From Acidilobaceae archaeon UBA162 (GTDB lineage Archaea > Thermoproteota > Thermoprotei_A > Sulfolobales > Acidilobaceae): a stretch of 12,373 bases of DNA. Location of the stretch: the NCBI GenBank assembly GCA_002496425.1, contig DAJS01000013.1, positions 21,016-33,388 on the forward strand, read 5' to 3'. The position numbers were made by a program, and so were the translations under genes. Within the stretch, counting starts at the first letter, position 1. The number at the start of each line of letters is the position of its first letter. Below are positions 1-7,067 of the stretch, one piece after another. The notes below the pieces were generated by a model. It searched no databases and was not told the DNA's origin. It saw only the letters and a list, made by a program, of their open reading frames with translations.

Positions 1-99
1 GCAATAGCAGAGAGGTACTTGGACTGGGGCAGGTATCGCTTTGTCGCTAGGGCGACGCAGACCTACGAGGCCCTGTTCTGGGAGGCCCTAGGGCAATGA
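1..99 (+). CDS. C-terminal end of a protein, possibly a family 4 glycosyltransferase (partial)
   Basis: An open frame runs in from the left edge and ends at TGA 97-99, giving the last 32 residues (starts AIAERYLDWGRY, ends ALFWEALGQ). The pattern of an Ala-Glu-x-Tyr-x-x-Trp segment followed by an amphipathic helix with a late Tyr resembles the C-terminal helix of GT-B glycosyltransferases of the GT4 type. This is a weak motif-level match on a short fragment. The next gene downstream encodes a heavily sequon-bearing surface protein, which would fit a glycosylation role, but that is only context. The coding frame itself is well supported by composition; the product is uncertain. Confidence 0.45.
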   Translation, partial: AIAERYLDWGRYRFVARATQTYEALFWEALGQ

Positions 100-110
100 T
101 CCTGGTGATA

Positions 111-129
111 CTGGGACCTTAAGGCCCAG
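111..129 (+). terminator. Hairpin after the left-edge gene
   Basis: CTGGG at 111-115 can pair with CCCAG at 125-129, with a bulged A at 116, two further pairs (CC 117-118 with GG 123-124) and a TTAA loop. It lies 12 nt after the stop codon at 97-99 and before the promoter of the next gene. No clear T-run follows, so termination is only a guess; it may simply be a short chance stem. Confidence 0.25.
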
Positions 130-157
130 GAACTACCTTAACGGTTAGACATCGTCA

Positions 158-170
158 AAGTATTAAAAGG
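158..170 (+). promoter_or_regulatory. TATA box of the PEGA surface-protein gene
   Basis: The stretch AAGTATTAAAAGG is the most AT-rich part of the gap and matches an archaeal TATA box, with a purine-rich BRE-like lead. Transcription would start about 25 nt downstream, near 190. That places the RNA 5' end only a few nt before GTG 197 and under 20 nt before ATG 209, so the mRNA would be leaderless or nearly so. Confidence 0.5.
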
Positions 171-196
171 CCTTCAACGGGCCTTGCAAAACAGGT

Positions 197-3196
197 GTGC
201 TTAGCGGCATGCATAGAAGGAAGGTTCTTTACCTGCTTACGCTGGCGTTACTCATAATTGCCACCTTTGCGTCCCTGACCGCTCTTGGACCTCAGGGAGC
301 TTCAGCTGCTACCACAGGAGGCCAGTACCTTGAGGTGTACCCTGGCGCCGCCGTAATGCTGTGCTACCCATACCTCATTGCTGACCACGGCATCTACGAT
401 GTGCTCACTGGCTCCTACTCAGAGCTCTGGCCCGCTTACACTGCCCTCAGTGCAGCGTGCTCCGCAGGCTATGGGACTGTTGTTACCACGGGAGGCGTCT
501 ACATGGTTACCAACAATAGCGTCAGCTGGACAGTGTTTGTGAGCCCAACGCAGGTAATAGGGGTCCAGCCAGGTTACGCAGCCATAGACCTTGGAAACAG
601 CACAGCCGCAGTTGTTGGACCTGGAGGGGGGACGGACACAATAGCCTTACAGGTAAACTCAACTCCTGCCTGGCTTGCGTTGTTAGGGCAGACACCAGCG
701 ATCATATCAACATCAAGAGTTGACCACCACGTAGTCTATGTCAACACTCCATCAAGCCAGCTGTCTCTTAACCTGAACGCTAACGTCACCGCTGTAGCCT
801 TCGGCAGCGGAGGGCTCCTGGTGGCCTGGAACTTAAGCGGCTCCTACGGGCTCTCCATCTACTGGCTCTCCACGACACCTCAGCTCTCAGCAGTCCTCGC
901 GCGCTCCTGGCCCCTGCCCCTGCCCCTAACCAAGGTCTATGAGGTTCTGGGCAACTACTCCAGCGGCTACATGGTGGTCGTCGGGAGCTCAAGGAACTAT
1001 ACTGTAGTCTACCTGCTTGAGCCGTCTCATGGCAGCGCGTCTCTCCAGTTCATCGGTGACGCCATGCCGACCCCTGTGGGTTATTACGCCGATGGGTATA
1101 CTTACGTGTTTGTCAACGGCTCCTGGCTCCCCGTGCCCGGCTACGCCTTTGCATTGATCTCCGGCTCGGCTGCTCTAACTACATATGGAGGGGGTACGTA
1201 TATCTACCCATTCAGGCCCGTCACCTTCAAGCTCTCAGTCCCGCTGAGCGGCTACCTTGAGGTTGGCAGCCTCCTGTTCTACGTTGGGCTTGCGCCCAGC
1301 CTCTACGAACTCCCGGCTGGATCTGCGCTGCGCTCAGCAGGTGGTGTCGCACTTTCGATAGAGCCCCCTATTACCTACTACCCGTCGGCGCTCACTACTC
1401 CCTCATTGTCATCAGTTGCGATAGTGATAAGTGGTCAGGAGAGGCCCGTGACTTCCATTAGCGGCGTGCTCTCGGTGGCCTCAGGCGACGGGGCCCTCCT
1501 GGCCATAACGCCCAGCCAGGCCATTATCTACTCGCCTGAGCTCCCAGGCCTTGAGGTGACGATACCTGGATATTGGACGGCTGGGGGCATTGGGGGACCT
1601 TACGTTGCCCTGTACTCAGCCACGGCCGGCCTAGTCTACATCTACACGCTAAGCGGAACCCAGGTGACCTCCTACAGCGTTGCTGGCGCTGCATGGCCGG
1701 CCAAGATGTATTACATAGGTACCTTCATCCAGACAGGAGTTCCGTATGTGGTCGCTGAGTGGGGCACGCCAGGGAGCCTGATGACATTATCAGAGGTAGG
1801 GCCTAGCGGTCCCGTGGTGTCATCTGTTGGCAATGCGACCGAGTACGACTACTCCACAGGACTCTCGGCCTCCCTTACGGGCACTAGAAGCCTAGCAATA
1901 AGAGTAGGCAACCTAAGCGTGGGCATCCCCATCTATGGTACCTCATTCTACGTTAACGGCCTTGCCGTGTCAGCGGAGCAGTCGCCCTACTCCTATTACC
2001 TTGTCAACCTGAGCTCAGGCTCAGTAACGACGCTAGTAGTGCCCCTGGACTACCAGGTTCTGCCTCTCCCCGACGACCAGGTCGCCCTGTTTAACCAGAG
2101 CAGTGGGATCGTCAACATATACAGCCTAGGTGATCTTATGGACCAGCTCCCAGTGATAGTTGTTCTCGGGCCTCCAGAGTCCGAGGTGGCAGTAAACGGC
2201 ACTGTGATTGGCAGGCCCCCGGCCGTTGTCTACGCGCCCTACTTTACTACGCTCAACGTGAGCGTGATCATCGGTAGGAGTGACGAGTACAGCTTGGTCA
2301 CCGTCACGTCCCAGTACCAGGAGGTCAACCTGACGCCGCCGGCCTTGGCAAAGCTCGTGTTCAGGGTCTCGTCACCGATACCAGTCACGACGTTCACAGT
2401 TTTCATAAACGGAACCAAATATGTGGCCTCCAACGGGTTCTCGGTTAACGTGACGCCTGGCTTCACCTACCTGGTTCAGGAATCAGGCTTCGCGCCATAC
2501 TACGACTGCATGCCAGCCGGCGCCATGATCACGCCCTCTATAGGCATCCAGTATATAGACGTCAGCTGCTCCCTGATAAGGCCTGTGCTTTACATAACCT
2601 CTAACGCTACGGCCAACGTAACCGTGCTGGGCCCTGGGGGGTTCCACGAGGAGGTAAACGTCAGCCCCCTGGCCCCTAGGTACCTTGTGGTGCCTGCTGG
2701 CATGCTGGAGCTGAGGGCGTCGGCGGTTGGCTACTTTAATTTAACTAAGTACATAAACGCCTCCTCGCCCTCGGTCTATAACGTCAGCCTAGCCATGGTT
2801 CCGGTGCCTGTAGTGACCACAACAACTACTGCCCCACCGCCTAGGCCCACTAAGGGTTACCTTACCATAACCTCCAACGTGCCAACAGCATCAATAGTAA
2901 TCACGTACCTCAACGGCACAACTGCAGCCATAGGCACAGGCAGGCTAACCGCTGCCTTGCCGCCGGGCACCTATGCCGTGACGGTGTCAAGCCCAGGTTA
3001 CCGCACCAAGACCATGACAGTTACCCTCTCAGCTGGGGCTTCCTCTTCATACACGGCCGTGCTGACCAGGCAGTCCCATGCGATGCCAGCCTACGTATGG
3101 GCCATAGTTGCAGTAGTGGTGATAGGTGGCGGAGTTGGGGCCTGGTTCCTGATAAGGAGAAGAGGTATACTGACCGGAGGGCCGCCCGAGATCTGA
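197..3196 (+). CDS. Large secreted, membrane-anchored PEGA-domain surface glycoprotein
   Basis: A 999-residue exported protein. Residues 6-37 form a signal peptide (basic HRRK, hydrophobic core, likely cleavage after ASA 35-37). Residues about 40-640 are beta-rich, with many Gly/Tyr/Val strands, possibly propeller-like. From about 650 to 872 come three PEGA-like modules (near 650-712, 716-790, 795-868), then a TTTTTAPPP hinge at about 874-882 and a canonical fourth PEGA module at about 886-955 (ends with the PPGTYAVTVSSPGYR pattern). A transmembrane helix at about 963-985 and a basic tail RRR anchor it. I count 24 N-x-S/T sequons, consistent with heavy N-glycosylation. PEGA domains are known from archaeal and bacterial surface proteins. 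Start is GTG 197; ATG 209 (residue 5) is equally good and fits the TATA box. It ends 3 nt from the convergent sua5. Exact function is unknown; a cell-surface structural, adhesive or sensing role is inferred. Confidence 0.85.
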   Translation: MLSGMHRRKVLYLLTLALLIIATFASLTALGPQGASAATTGGQYLEVYPGAAVMLCYPYLIADHGIYDVLTGSYSELWPAYTALSAACSAGYGTVVTTGGVYMVTNNSVSWTVFVSPTQVIGVQPGYAAIDLGNSTAAVVGPGGGTDTIALQVNSTPAWLALLGQTPAIISTSRVDHHVVYVNTPSSQLSLNLNANVTAVAFGSGGLLVAWNLSGSYGLSIYWLSTTPQLSAVLARSWPLPLPLTKVYEVLGNYSSGYMVVVGSSRNYTVVYLLEPSHGSASLQFIGDAMPTPVGYYADGYTYVFVNGSWLPVPGYAFALISGSAALTTYGGGTYIYPFRPVTFKLSVPLSGYLEVGSLLFYVGLAPSLYELPAGSALRSAGGVALSIEPPITYYPSALTTPSLSSVAIVISGQERPVTSISGVLSVASGDGALLAITPSQAIIYSPELPGLEVTIPGYWTAGGIGGPYVALYSATAGLVYIYTLSGTQVTSYSVAGAAWPAKMYYIGTFIQTGVPYVVAEWGTPGSLMTLSEVGPSGPVVSSVGNATEYDYSTGLSASLTGTRSLAIRVGNLSVGIPIYGTSFYVNGLAVSAEQSPYSYYLVNLSSGSVTTLVVPLDYQVLPLPDDQVALFNQSSGIVNIYSLGDLMDQLPVIVVLGPPESEVAVNGTVIGRPPAVVYAPYFTTLNVSVIIGRSDEYSLVTVTSQYQEVNLTPPALAKLVFRVSSPIPVTTFTVFINGTKYVASNGFSVNVTPGFTYLVQESGFAPYYDCMPAGAMITPSIGIQYIDVSCSLIRPVLYITSNATANVTVLGPGGFHEEVNVSPLAPRYLVVPAGMLELRASAVGYFNLTKYINASSPSVYNVSLAMVPVPVVTTTTTAPPPRPTKGYLTITSNVPTASIVITYLNGTTAAIGTGRLTAALPPGTYAVTVSSPGYRTKTMTVTLSAGASSSYTAVLTRQSHAMPAYVWAIVAVVVIGGGVGAWFLIRRRGILTGGPPEI

Positions 3197-3199
3197 CGC

Positions 3200-4276
3200 C
3201 TAAACCCTAACTACCCTAAAGCCGCTGGCCTTCCTCAGCCTGTTCATGACGGCCAGGCCCAGACCCACCTCATCAAAGCCCTCTGAGAAGGCCTCGTTCA
3301 CATCAACAAGCTCGTCAACCAGCCTGAGCGACTTGAACAGGTTCCTGGCCACAACGAATATGTTTGACCTGGGCCCCAGCTCTATGGTCCTTATCCCCAT
3401 AGACTCATAGTAAGGCCTGGTCTCGGAGGAGCAGAGCAGCACGGGCCTCGAGCCTGACCTAGCCGCGCCCAGGACAACCTCAACCACCTTAGCCGCGTAG
3501 GCCTTAAGGTCGCTATAATTACCCTCAACCACGGTTAGCTGCTTGTAGGGCGCGTAGTGCCTATACCTCATGCCAGGGGCAAGGGCTACGTCAGCCATTC
3601 CCAGACCCCTGGCAAACGGAGGTACATCAACCATCTTCCCTAGCACCTCCTCCACCTTCTCTAGGGGCATAGCGCCGGGCCTCAGGAGCACGGGCGGGTC
3701 CCTGGTCAGGTCAACTATTGTGGACTCAACCCCATAAAGAGTCTCGCCAGAATCTATTATTACATCAACCCTGCCGTAGAGGTCCCTTATCACGTGCTCC
3801 GCTGTGGTTGGCGAGGGCCTGCCGGCCAGGTTAGCGCTTGGGGCAGCTATCGGTACCCCGCTCTCCCTTATGAACGCTAGGGCCACCGGGTGGGCGGGCA
3901 TCCTAACGGCCACCGTGTCCCTTCCAGCTGTGACCTCAGAGGGCACACTGCCGCTCCTATAGAGGAGCAACGTCAGCGGGCCTGGCCAGAAGCGCCTGGC
4001 TAGGACCTCAGCCTCAGGGGGGACTTTGGCCGCCACCTCATAGAGCTGATCGAGACTAGCTATGTGGACTATCAGGGGGTTATCCATTGGCCTTCTCTTG
4101 GCCTCGTATACCTTACGGACGGCATTTGGATCGTAGGTGCTGGCGCCCAGGCCGTACACGGTTTCGGTAGGGAACGCCACCGTGCCCCCATCCTTTATCA
4201 CCTTAGCGGCCTCTCTGACAAGCTCCAGGTCAACATTCGCTGGGTCTATCTTCAATATCCTGGTGCTTACCTCCAT
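3200..4276 (-). CDS. sua5: L-threonylcarbamoyladenylate synthase, Sua5 type (tRNA t6A synthesis)
   Basis: Makes threonylcarbamoyl-AMP from threonine, bicarbonate and ATP; the KEOPS complex then moves the group to A37 of ANN-decoding tRNAs. From ATG 4276 the protein has 358 residues, the usual size for two-domain Sua5 (about 350 in Sulfolobus). The YrdC domain shows PTETVYGLG at 36-44, the nucleotide-binding KRRPMDNPL at 60-68 and PSAN at 146-149. The linker motif APGMRYRHYAP is at 223-233, followed by the C-terminal Sua5 domain ending with NRLRKASGF. I prefer ATG 4276 because it aligns with the start of the Sulfolobus protein; in-frame TTG 4291 and GTG 4282 would add 5 or 2 residues. It lies 85 nt downstream of tRNA-Ala on the same strand and converges with the PEGA gene, which ends 3 nt away. 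Confidence 0.95.
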   Translation of the reverse strand: MEVSTRILKIDPANVDLELVREAAKVIKDGGTVAFPTETVYGLGASTYDPNAVRKVYEAKRRPMDNPLIVHIASLDQLYEVAAKVPPEAEVLARRFWPGPLTLLLYRSGSVPSEVTAGRDTVAVRMPAHPVALAFIRESGVPIAAPSANLAGRPSPTTAEHVIRDLYGRVDVIIDSGETLYGVESTIVDLTRDPPVLLRPGAMPLEKVEEVLGKMVDVPPFARGLGMADVALAPGMRYRHYAPYKQLTVVEGNYSDLKAYAAKVVEVVLGAARSGSRPVLLCSSETRPYYESMGIRTIELGPRSNIFVVARNLFKSLRLVDELVDVNEAFSEGFDEVGLGLAVMNRLRKASGFRVVRV

Positions 4277-4305
4277 GGGCACCCATCTCAATAGGGGTTG
4301 CCATA

Positions 4306-4321
4306 GCCTTAAGAGTAAATA
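4306..4321 (-). promoter_or_regulatory. Probable TATA region of sua5
   Basis: Read on the minus strand, this reads TATTTACTCTTAAGGC, the only AT-rich block between tRNA-Ala and sua5. If the box is CTTAAGG, transcription would start near 4283 and favour ATG 4276. If it is TTTACT, the start would fall near 4290, next to the alternative TTG 4291. The box cannot be fixed by eye. Confidence 0.4.
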
Positions 4322-4360
4322 CGCCTTATGTTAAGGGAGCCATGGCGAACGGTAGGGGCC

Positions 4361-4436
4361 TGGTGGACCGGCCGGGACTTGAACCCGGGACCTCTCGGAT
4401 GCCAACCGAGCGCTCTTCCAGCTGAGCTACCGGCCC
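4361..4436 (-). tRNA. tRNA-Ala (anticodon GGC), CCA encoded
   Basis: The minus strand folds into a full cloverleaf. Acceptor stem GGGCCGG pairs with CCGGTCC; D arm GCTC/GAGC; anticodon stem CTCGG/CCGAG around the loop TTGGCAT (anticodon GGC, reading GCC/GCU); T arm CCGGG-TTCAAGT-CCCGG; discriminator A at 4364. The acceptor stem carries the G3:U70 wobble pair, the known identity element for alanyl-tRNA synthetase. CCA is encoded at 4363-4361. The body is 73 nt with no intron in the anticodon loop. It is divergent to orc1. Confidence 0.97.
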
Positions 4437-4446
4437 ACAGGCCCCA

Positions 4447-4468
4447 ATGTGTGGATGGTGAAGGGGGT
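4447..4468 (+). other. ORB-like element (candidate Orc1/Cdc6 binding site)
   Basis: In the gap next to orc1, a 22-nt stretch contains GTGGA followed, after a divergent middle, by AAGGGGGT. Crenarchaeal origin recognition boxes, as I recall the consensus, have a TCCAGTGGAAAC-like dyad followed by a GAAA-type spacer and a G-run. By hand alignment about 13 of 22 positions agree, mostly the G-run end; the dyad half is poor. Only one copy is visible. Orc1-1 genes commonly sit next to an origin, which is the main reason to list it. Confidence 0.3.
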
Positions 4469-4476
4469 TAAAAGAG
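4467..4476 (-). promoter_or_regulatory. TATA box of tRNA-Ala
   Basis: On the minus strand this reads CTCTTTTAAC, a TATA-like box centred about 35 nt before the tRNA 5' end at 4436. This implies a short 5' leader removed by RNase P. It sits directly next to the G-run of the ORB-like element, so initiator binding there could interfere with tRNA transcription. Confidence 0.45.
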
Positions 4477-4536
4477 TTAAGCGTATAGCCCGGTATTACG
4501 GGCCTGAGCTCCCATAGATGCCTAGAGCTAACTCTT
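4472..4536. repeat. Inverted repeat in the tRNA-orc1 gap
   Basis: AAGAGTTA at 4472-4479 is repeated inverted as TAACTCTT at 4529-4536, both flanked on the inside by a GC (with one extra A on the left arm). Between them lies a smaller hairpin, GCCCG 4488-4492 and CGGGC 4499-4503 with the 6-nt loop GTATTA. The element fills most of the region upstream of orc1 and may be an operator, part of an origin, or chance. Confidence 0.35.
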
Positions 4537-4548
4537 CCTCTGAGGCCG

Positions 4549-5790
4549 GTGCTGCTCTTGGACGAGCTGGACTCTGTGTTCAACTCTGCCCTGAGGAGCA
4601 GGATATTCGAGCACCGGGAGGTGCTGTTGCCAGACTACGTGCCCCTTGAGCTGCCCCATAGGTCTGCCGAGGTGAAGAGGCTCGGCGAGGTAGTGGCCCC
4701 AGCGCTAAGGGGCGAGAGGCCCAGCAACGCCTTCATTTACGGTCTCACGGGTACCGGCAAGACAGCCGTAACCAAGTATGTGCTCAGGAGGCTGTCAGAG
4801 GCGGCGGTCCAGAGCGAGTCCCAGGTCTCAGCGATTTATGTCAACGCGAGGGAGAGGGAGACGCCGTACAAGGTTCTCGCTGACATGGCCGAGCAGCTCG
4901 GCCTAAGGGTGCCCTTCACTGGCCTTTCCATAGGCGAGCTGTTCTCAAGAATTGTAAAGAGGCTCTCCAGGCTCACAGGAATATACATAGTGGTGCTTGA
5001 CGAGATAGACTACCTGGTCAGGAGAGGGGACGACGTGCTCTATGACCTTACTAGGGTCAACGAGCAGCTGGGCCAGTCGAAGGTCTCCATCATAGGCATA
5101 ACTAACAGCGTCAAGCTGATAGACTCCCTGGACCCAAGGGTCAAGAGCAGCCTGGGAGAGGTGCAACTGGTCTTCTCCCCTTACAACGCGGAGCAACTTA
5201 AGGACATACTTAGCTCCAGGGCGGCTAAGGCGTTCAAAGAGGGGGTCCTCGACGATGGAGTCATACCCCTCTGCGCCGCCTTAGCTGCCAGAGAGCACGG
5301 GGACGCCAGAAGAGCCCTTGACATGCTCAGGGTGGCTGGGGAGATAGCTGAGAGAGAGGGGGCCGAGAAGGTCACGGAAGATCACGTGAGGAGGGCCAGG
5401 GCTGAGATAGAGAGGGACAAGGTGACTGATGTGATAAGGACTCTGCCCCTCCACAGCAAGCTGATACTCGCCGCCATACTTGACGCGACCGGCTGGGGCG
5501 TGACCCAGGTCACTACCGGCGAAATATATGATACCTACAGGAAGCTTGTGAGGGACCTGAACCTTGAGGAGGTAACCCTCAGGAGGGTAAGCGGCGTCCT
5601 TGGGGAGCTCGACATGCTTGGGATCATAGCTGGGAGGATCATAAGCCGCGGCAGGTACGGCAAGACAAGGGTTGTTGAACTAGCTGTCAATCCCAACACT
5701 GTAGCTGACGCCCTGTCCGAGGATCCCCTCGTGGGCCCCGTGCTGCCGCCCAAGGCCAGGGTTAGGCAGTTAAGGCCTGACGCGCTTTAG
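4549..5790 (+). CDS. orc1: Orc1/Cdc6-type replication initiator (Orc1-1 / Cdc6-1 group)
   Basis: The archaeal initiator: an AAA+ ATPase that binds origin recognition boxes and recruits the MCM helicase. Visible motifs in the 413 residues are the lead-in REVLLPDYVP at 23-32, Walker A GLTGTGKT at 65-72, Walker B VVLDEID at 148-154, sensor 1 IGITN at 182-186, the DPRVKSSL stretch typical of the initiator-specific region at 195-202, and sensor 2 GDARRALDML at 251-260. A winged-helix domain covers about 295-395 with the DNA-binding wing SRGRYGKT at 366-373. Motif by motif it follows Sulfolobus Cdc6-1, the initiator usually encoded beside its origin. Start GTG 4549 has GAGG at 4542-4545; TTG 4558, preceded by GGTG, is an alternative. 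It is divergent from tRNA-Ala and followed 11 nt later by the UPF0215 gene, probably co-transcribed. Confidence 0.97.
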   Translation: MLLLDELDSVFNSALRSRIFEHREVLLPDYVPLELPHRSAEVKRLGEVVAPALRGERPSNAFIYGLTGTGKTAVTKYVLRRLSEAAVQSESQVSAIYVNARERETPYKVLADMAEQLGLRVPFTGLSIGELFSRIVKRLSRLTGIYIVVLDEIDYLVRRGDDVLYDLTRVNEQLGQSKVSIIGITNSVKLIDSLDPRVKSSLGEVQLVFSPYNAEQLKDILSSRAAKAFKEGVLDDGVIPLCAALAAREHGDARRALDMLRVAGEIAEREGAEKVTEDHVRRARAEIERDKVTDVIRTLPLHSKLILAAILDATGWGVTQVTTGEIYDTYRKLVRDLNLEEVTLRRVSGVLGELDMLGIIAGRIISRGRYGKTRVVELAVNPNTVADALSEDPLVGPVLPPKARVRQLRPDAL

Positions 5791-5801
5791 GGTTAAAGGC
5801 G

Positions 5802-6368
5802 TTGAGCAGTTTCGTCGCCGTTGCATGCGACGACGGCAAGGTGCGCAAGCTGGGCGGGGGAGTGGCAGTTGTCGCGTGCGTTGCCTATAGGGAGCTCAGG
5901 CCCTCCGGCCTCAGGCTTGGCCTAGTGCATGTAGATGGCCTCGACGCTACCTCAGTAGTAGGCGAGCTAGCAAGAGAGATAGCGGCGGGCTCCGAGGGGC
6001 TTCTCATGGTTGACTCAATAACAATAGCTGGCTTCAATGTGATCTCCCTTCCAGGCATCTCGAGGATCTCCGGCCTCAGGGCCGTAGCGGTATACACCTA
6101 TGAGCCTGACATAGCCAGACTTGAGGGTCCCCTCAGGGCCCACTTCAGTGACGCAGAGCTGAGGCTCAGGGTCCTGGAGCCCATCAAGAACGTCAGAAGG
6201 GTTGAGACGCCTAGAGGACCCCTCTACGTGGTTCCGTGGGGTCTGAGACACGAGGAGGCCGGAGAGCTCCTGGCCTTGTACCAGGTCTACACCAGGGTTC
6301 CTGAACCAATCAGGGTGGCCCACAGGGTGGCCTCCGAGGTTTCCGAGGCCCTGGAGCTCGGCCTCTAG
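5802..6368 (+). CDS. UPF0215 / DUF99 family protein
   Basis: A 188-residue member of the archaeal family UPF0215 (DUF99), which is related in fold to endonuclease V/RNase H-like proteins; its activity is not established. Family signs are an acidic DD pair at 10-11 in the first strand, VDGLDAT at 44-50, the acidic strand MVDSITIAGFN at 69-79, and the C-terminal VPEPIRVAH at 166-174. The Asp residues at 10-11, 45/48 and 71 are in places where an endonuclease V-like fold would carry metal ligands, which is inference. Start is TTG 5802, 11 nt after the orc1 stop, with no strong ribosome site; no other upstream start fits. Family members often begin with a slightly longer lead, so the N-terminus is short here. 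Its stop TAG overlaps that of the convergent hydrolase gene. Confidence 0.88.
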   Translation: MSSFVAVACDDGKVRKLGGGVAVVACVAYRELRPSGLRLGLVHVDGLDATSVVGELAREIAAGSEGLLMVDSITIAGFNVISLPGISRISGLRAVAVYTYEPDIARLEGPLRAHFSDAELRLRVLEPIKNVRRVETPRGPLYVVPWGLRHEEAGELLALYQVYTRVPEPIRVAHRVASEVSEALELGL

Positions 6369-6982
6369 GAGCTAAGCCTTGATGTTAGGAAGTCGACCAC
6401 GACCCTCACGAAGCCCTGCGGATCGTCAAGGTAGCAGGCGTGCCTCCTGCCTATCCTTATGAGCTCTGCCGTGGCCACCCTGCTTGTCACAGCGTTGGCG
6501 TTTGATATGGGCGACACTTCATCCTCGGAGCCCCATATAAGGAGTATCGGCTTACCTGAGAGCACCTTGAACTGAGGACCATGGCGCTCTAGGCCCACAG
6601 CCCCCACTAGTATCAGCGCGTCTACCTTGTCCGGATGTGCCAGCGCATACATAGCGATGTTGTGGCCCCCTAGGCTGGCCCCCAACAGCGCGCCCCTGGT
6701 GAAGCCTACGGCGGGCAGGAAGGCCTCTAGGAACTTCCTTCCGCCACCGAACTCAAAGGGGCCTTGGGGCGTCTCGCCCTGGCCAGGAGGATCAACAGAG
6801 ATGGCCCTAAAGCCTGCCTGAGCCAACGCGTCCACTAGGCCTATCTCAGCCCACGTACGGGCGCTGAAGGAAGCTCCAGGCACTAACACCACTGGCCTCC
6901 CACTACCCTCCTCTATGTAGTGTACCTTGACCTTCCGGCCCCCGGCCTCAACCTCAGCGTACCTGTCCGGCAACTCCCTCAC
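6365..6982 (-). CDS. Small alpha/beta hydrolase, ABHD14/CIB-like, no cap domain
   Basis: A 205-residue serine hydrolase with the whole catalytic triad visible: nucleophile Ser103 in GASLGG (101-106), acid Asp154 in WGSEDEVSP, and His181 in RRHACYLDDP. The oxyanion region is VPGASFSARTW at 34-44. The short length and direct run from strand 6 to the helices indicate a core fold with no lid. The FSARTW and HACYLDDP segments resemble the ABHD14/CIB branch (FTSKTW, HACYLDKP as I recall), rather than haloalkane dehalogenases or epoxide hydrolases. Substrate unknown. Start is GTG 6982; TTG 6973 is possible. A TATA-like box at 7012-7021 would make the transcript nearly leaderless. It is divergent from the EamA transporter and converges with UPF0215, the two stops sharing CTAG 6365-6368. 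Confidence 0.88.
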   Translation of the reverse strand: MRELPDRYAEVEAGGRKVKVHYIEEGSGRPVVLVPGASFSARTWAEIGLVDALAQAGFRAISVDPPGQGETPQGPFEFGGGRKFLEAFLPAVGFTRGALLGASLGGHNIAMYALAHPDKVDALILVGAVGLERHGPQFKVLSGKPILLIWGSEDEVSPISNANAVTSRVATAELIRIGRRHACYLDDPQGFVRVVVDFLTSRLSS

Positions 6983-7011
6983 CAGACCAACAGTTAGCCA
7001 CAGATACTTAC

Positions 7012-7021
7012 AGGTTATAGG
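7012..7021 (-). promoter_or_regulatory. TATA box of the alpha/beta hydrolase gene
   Basis: On the minus strand this reads CCTATAACCT, centred about 34 nt before GTG 6982. Initiation would fall near 6990, giving a leader of only a few nt. It shares an 85-nt divergent gap with the EamA transporter promoter. Confidence 0.45.
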
Positions 7022-7029
7022 CCCTGAAG

Positions 7030-7040
7030 CCTTATTAGGG
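7030..7040 (+). promoter_or_regulatory. TATA box of the EamA transporter gene
   Basis: CCTTATTAGGG is the AT-rich box centred about 33 nt before TTG 7068. Initiation near 7060 gives a leader of under 10 nt. The two divergent boxes of this gap are only about 20 nt apart, so the two genes may compete for, or share, regulation. Confidence 0.45.
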
Positions 7041-7067
7041 TGCCAATACGTACGCCCATGAAAGGTC

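Noticed and set aside
4326..4583. Minus-strand open frame across tRNA-Ala and the orc1 start
   Set aside because: It reads through the tRNA gene (its product contains the translated tRNA sequence) and both flanking promoters, so it is not a gene.
6627..6821. Small + strand frame inside the hydrolase gene
   Set aside because: It lies opposite the catalytic core of the hydrolase, including the nucleophile motif, and has no supporting promoter or composition.
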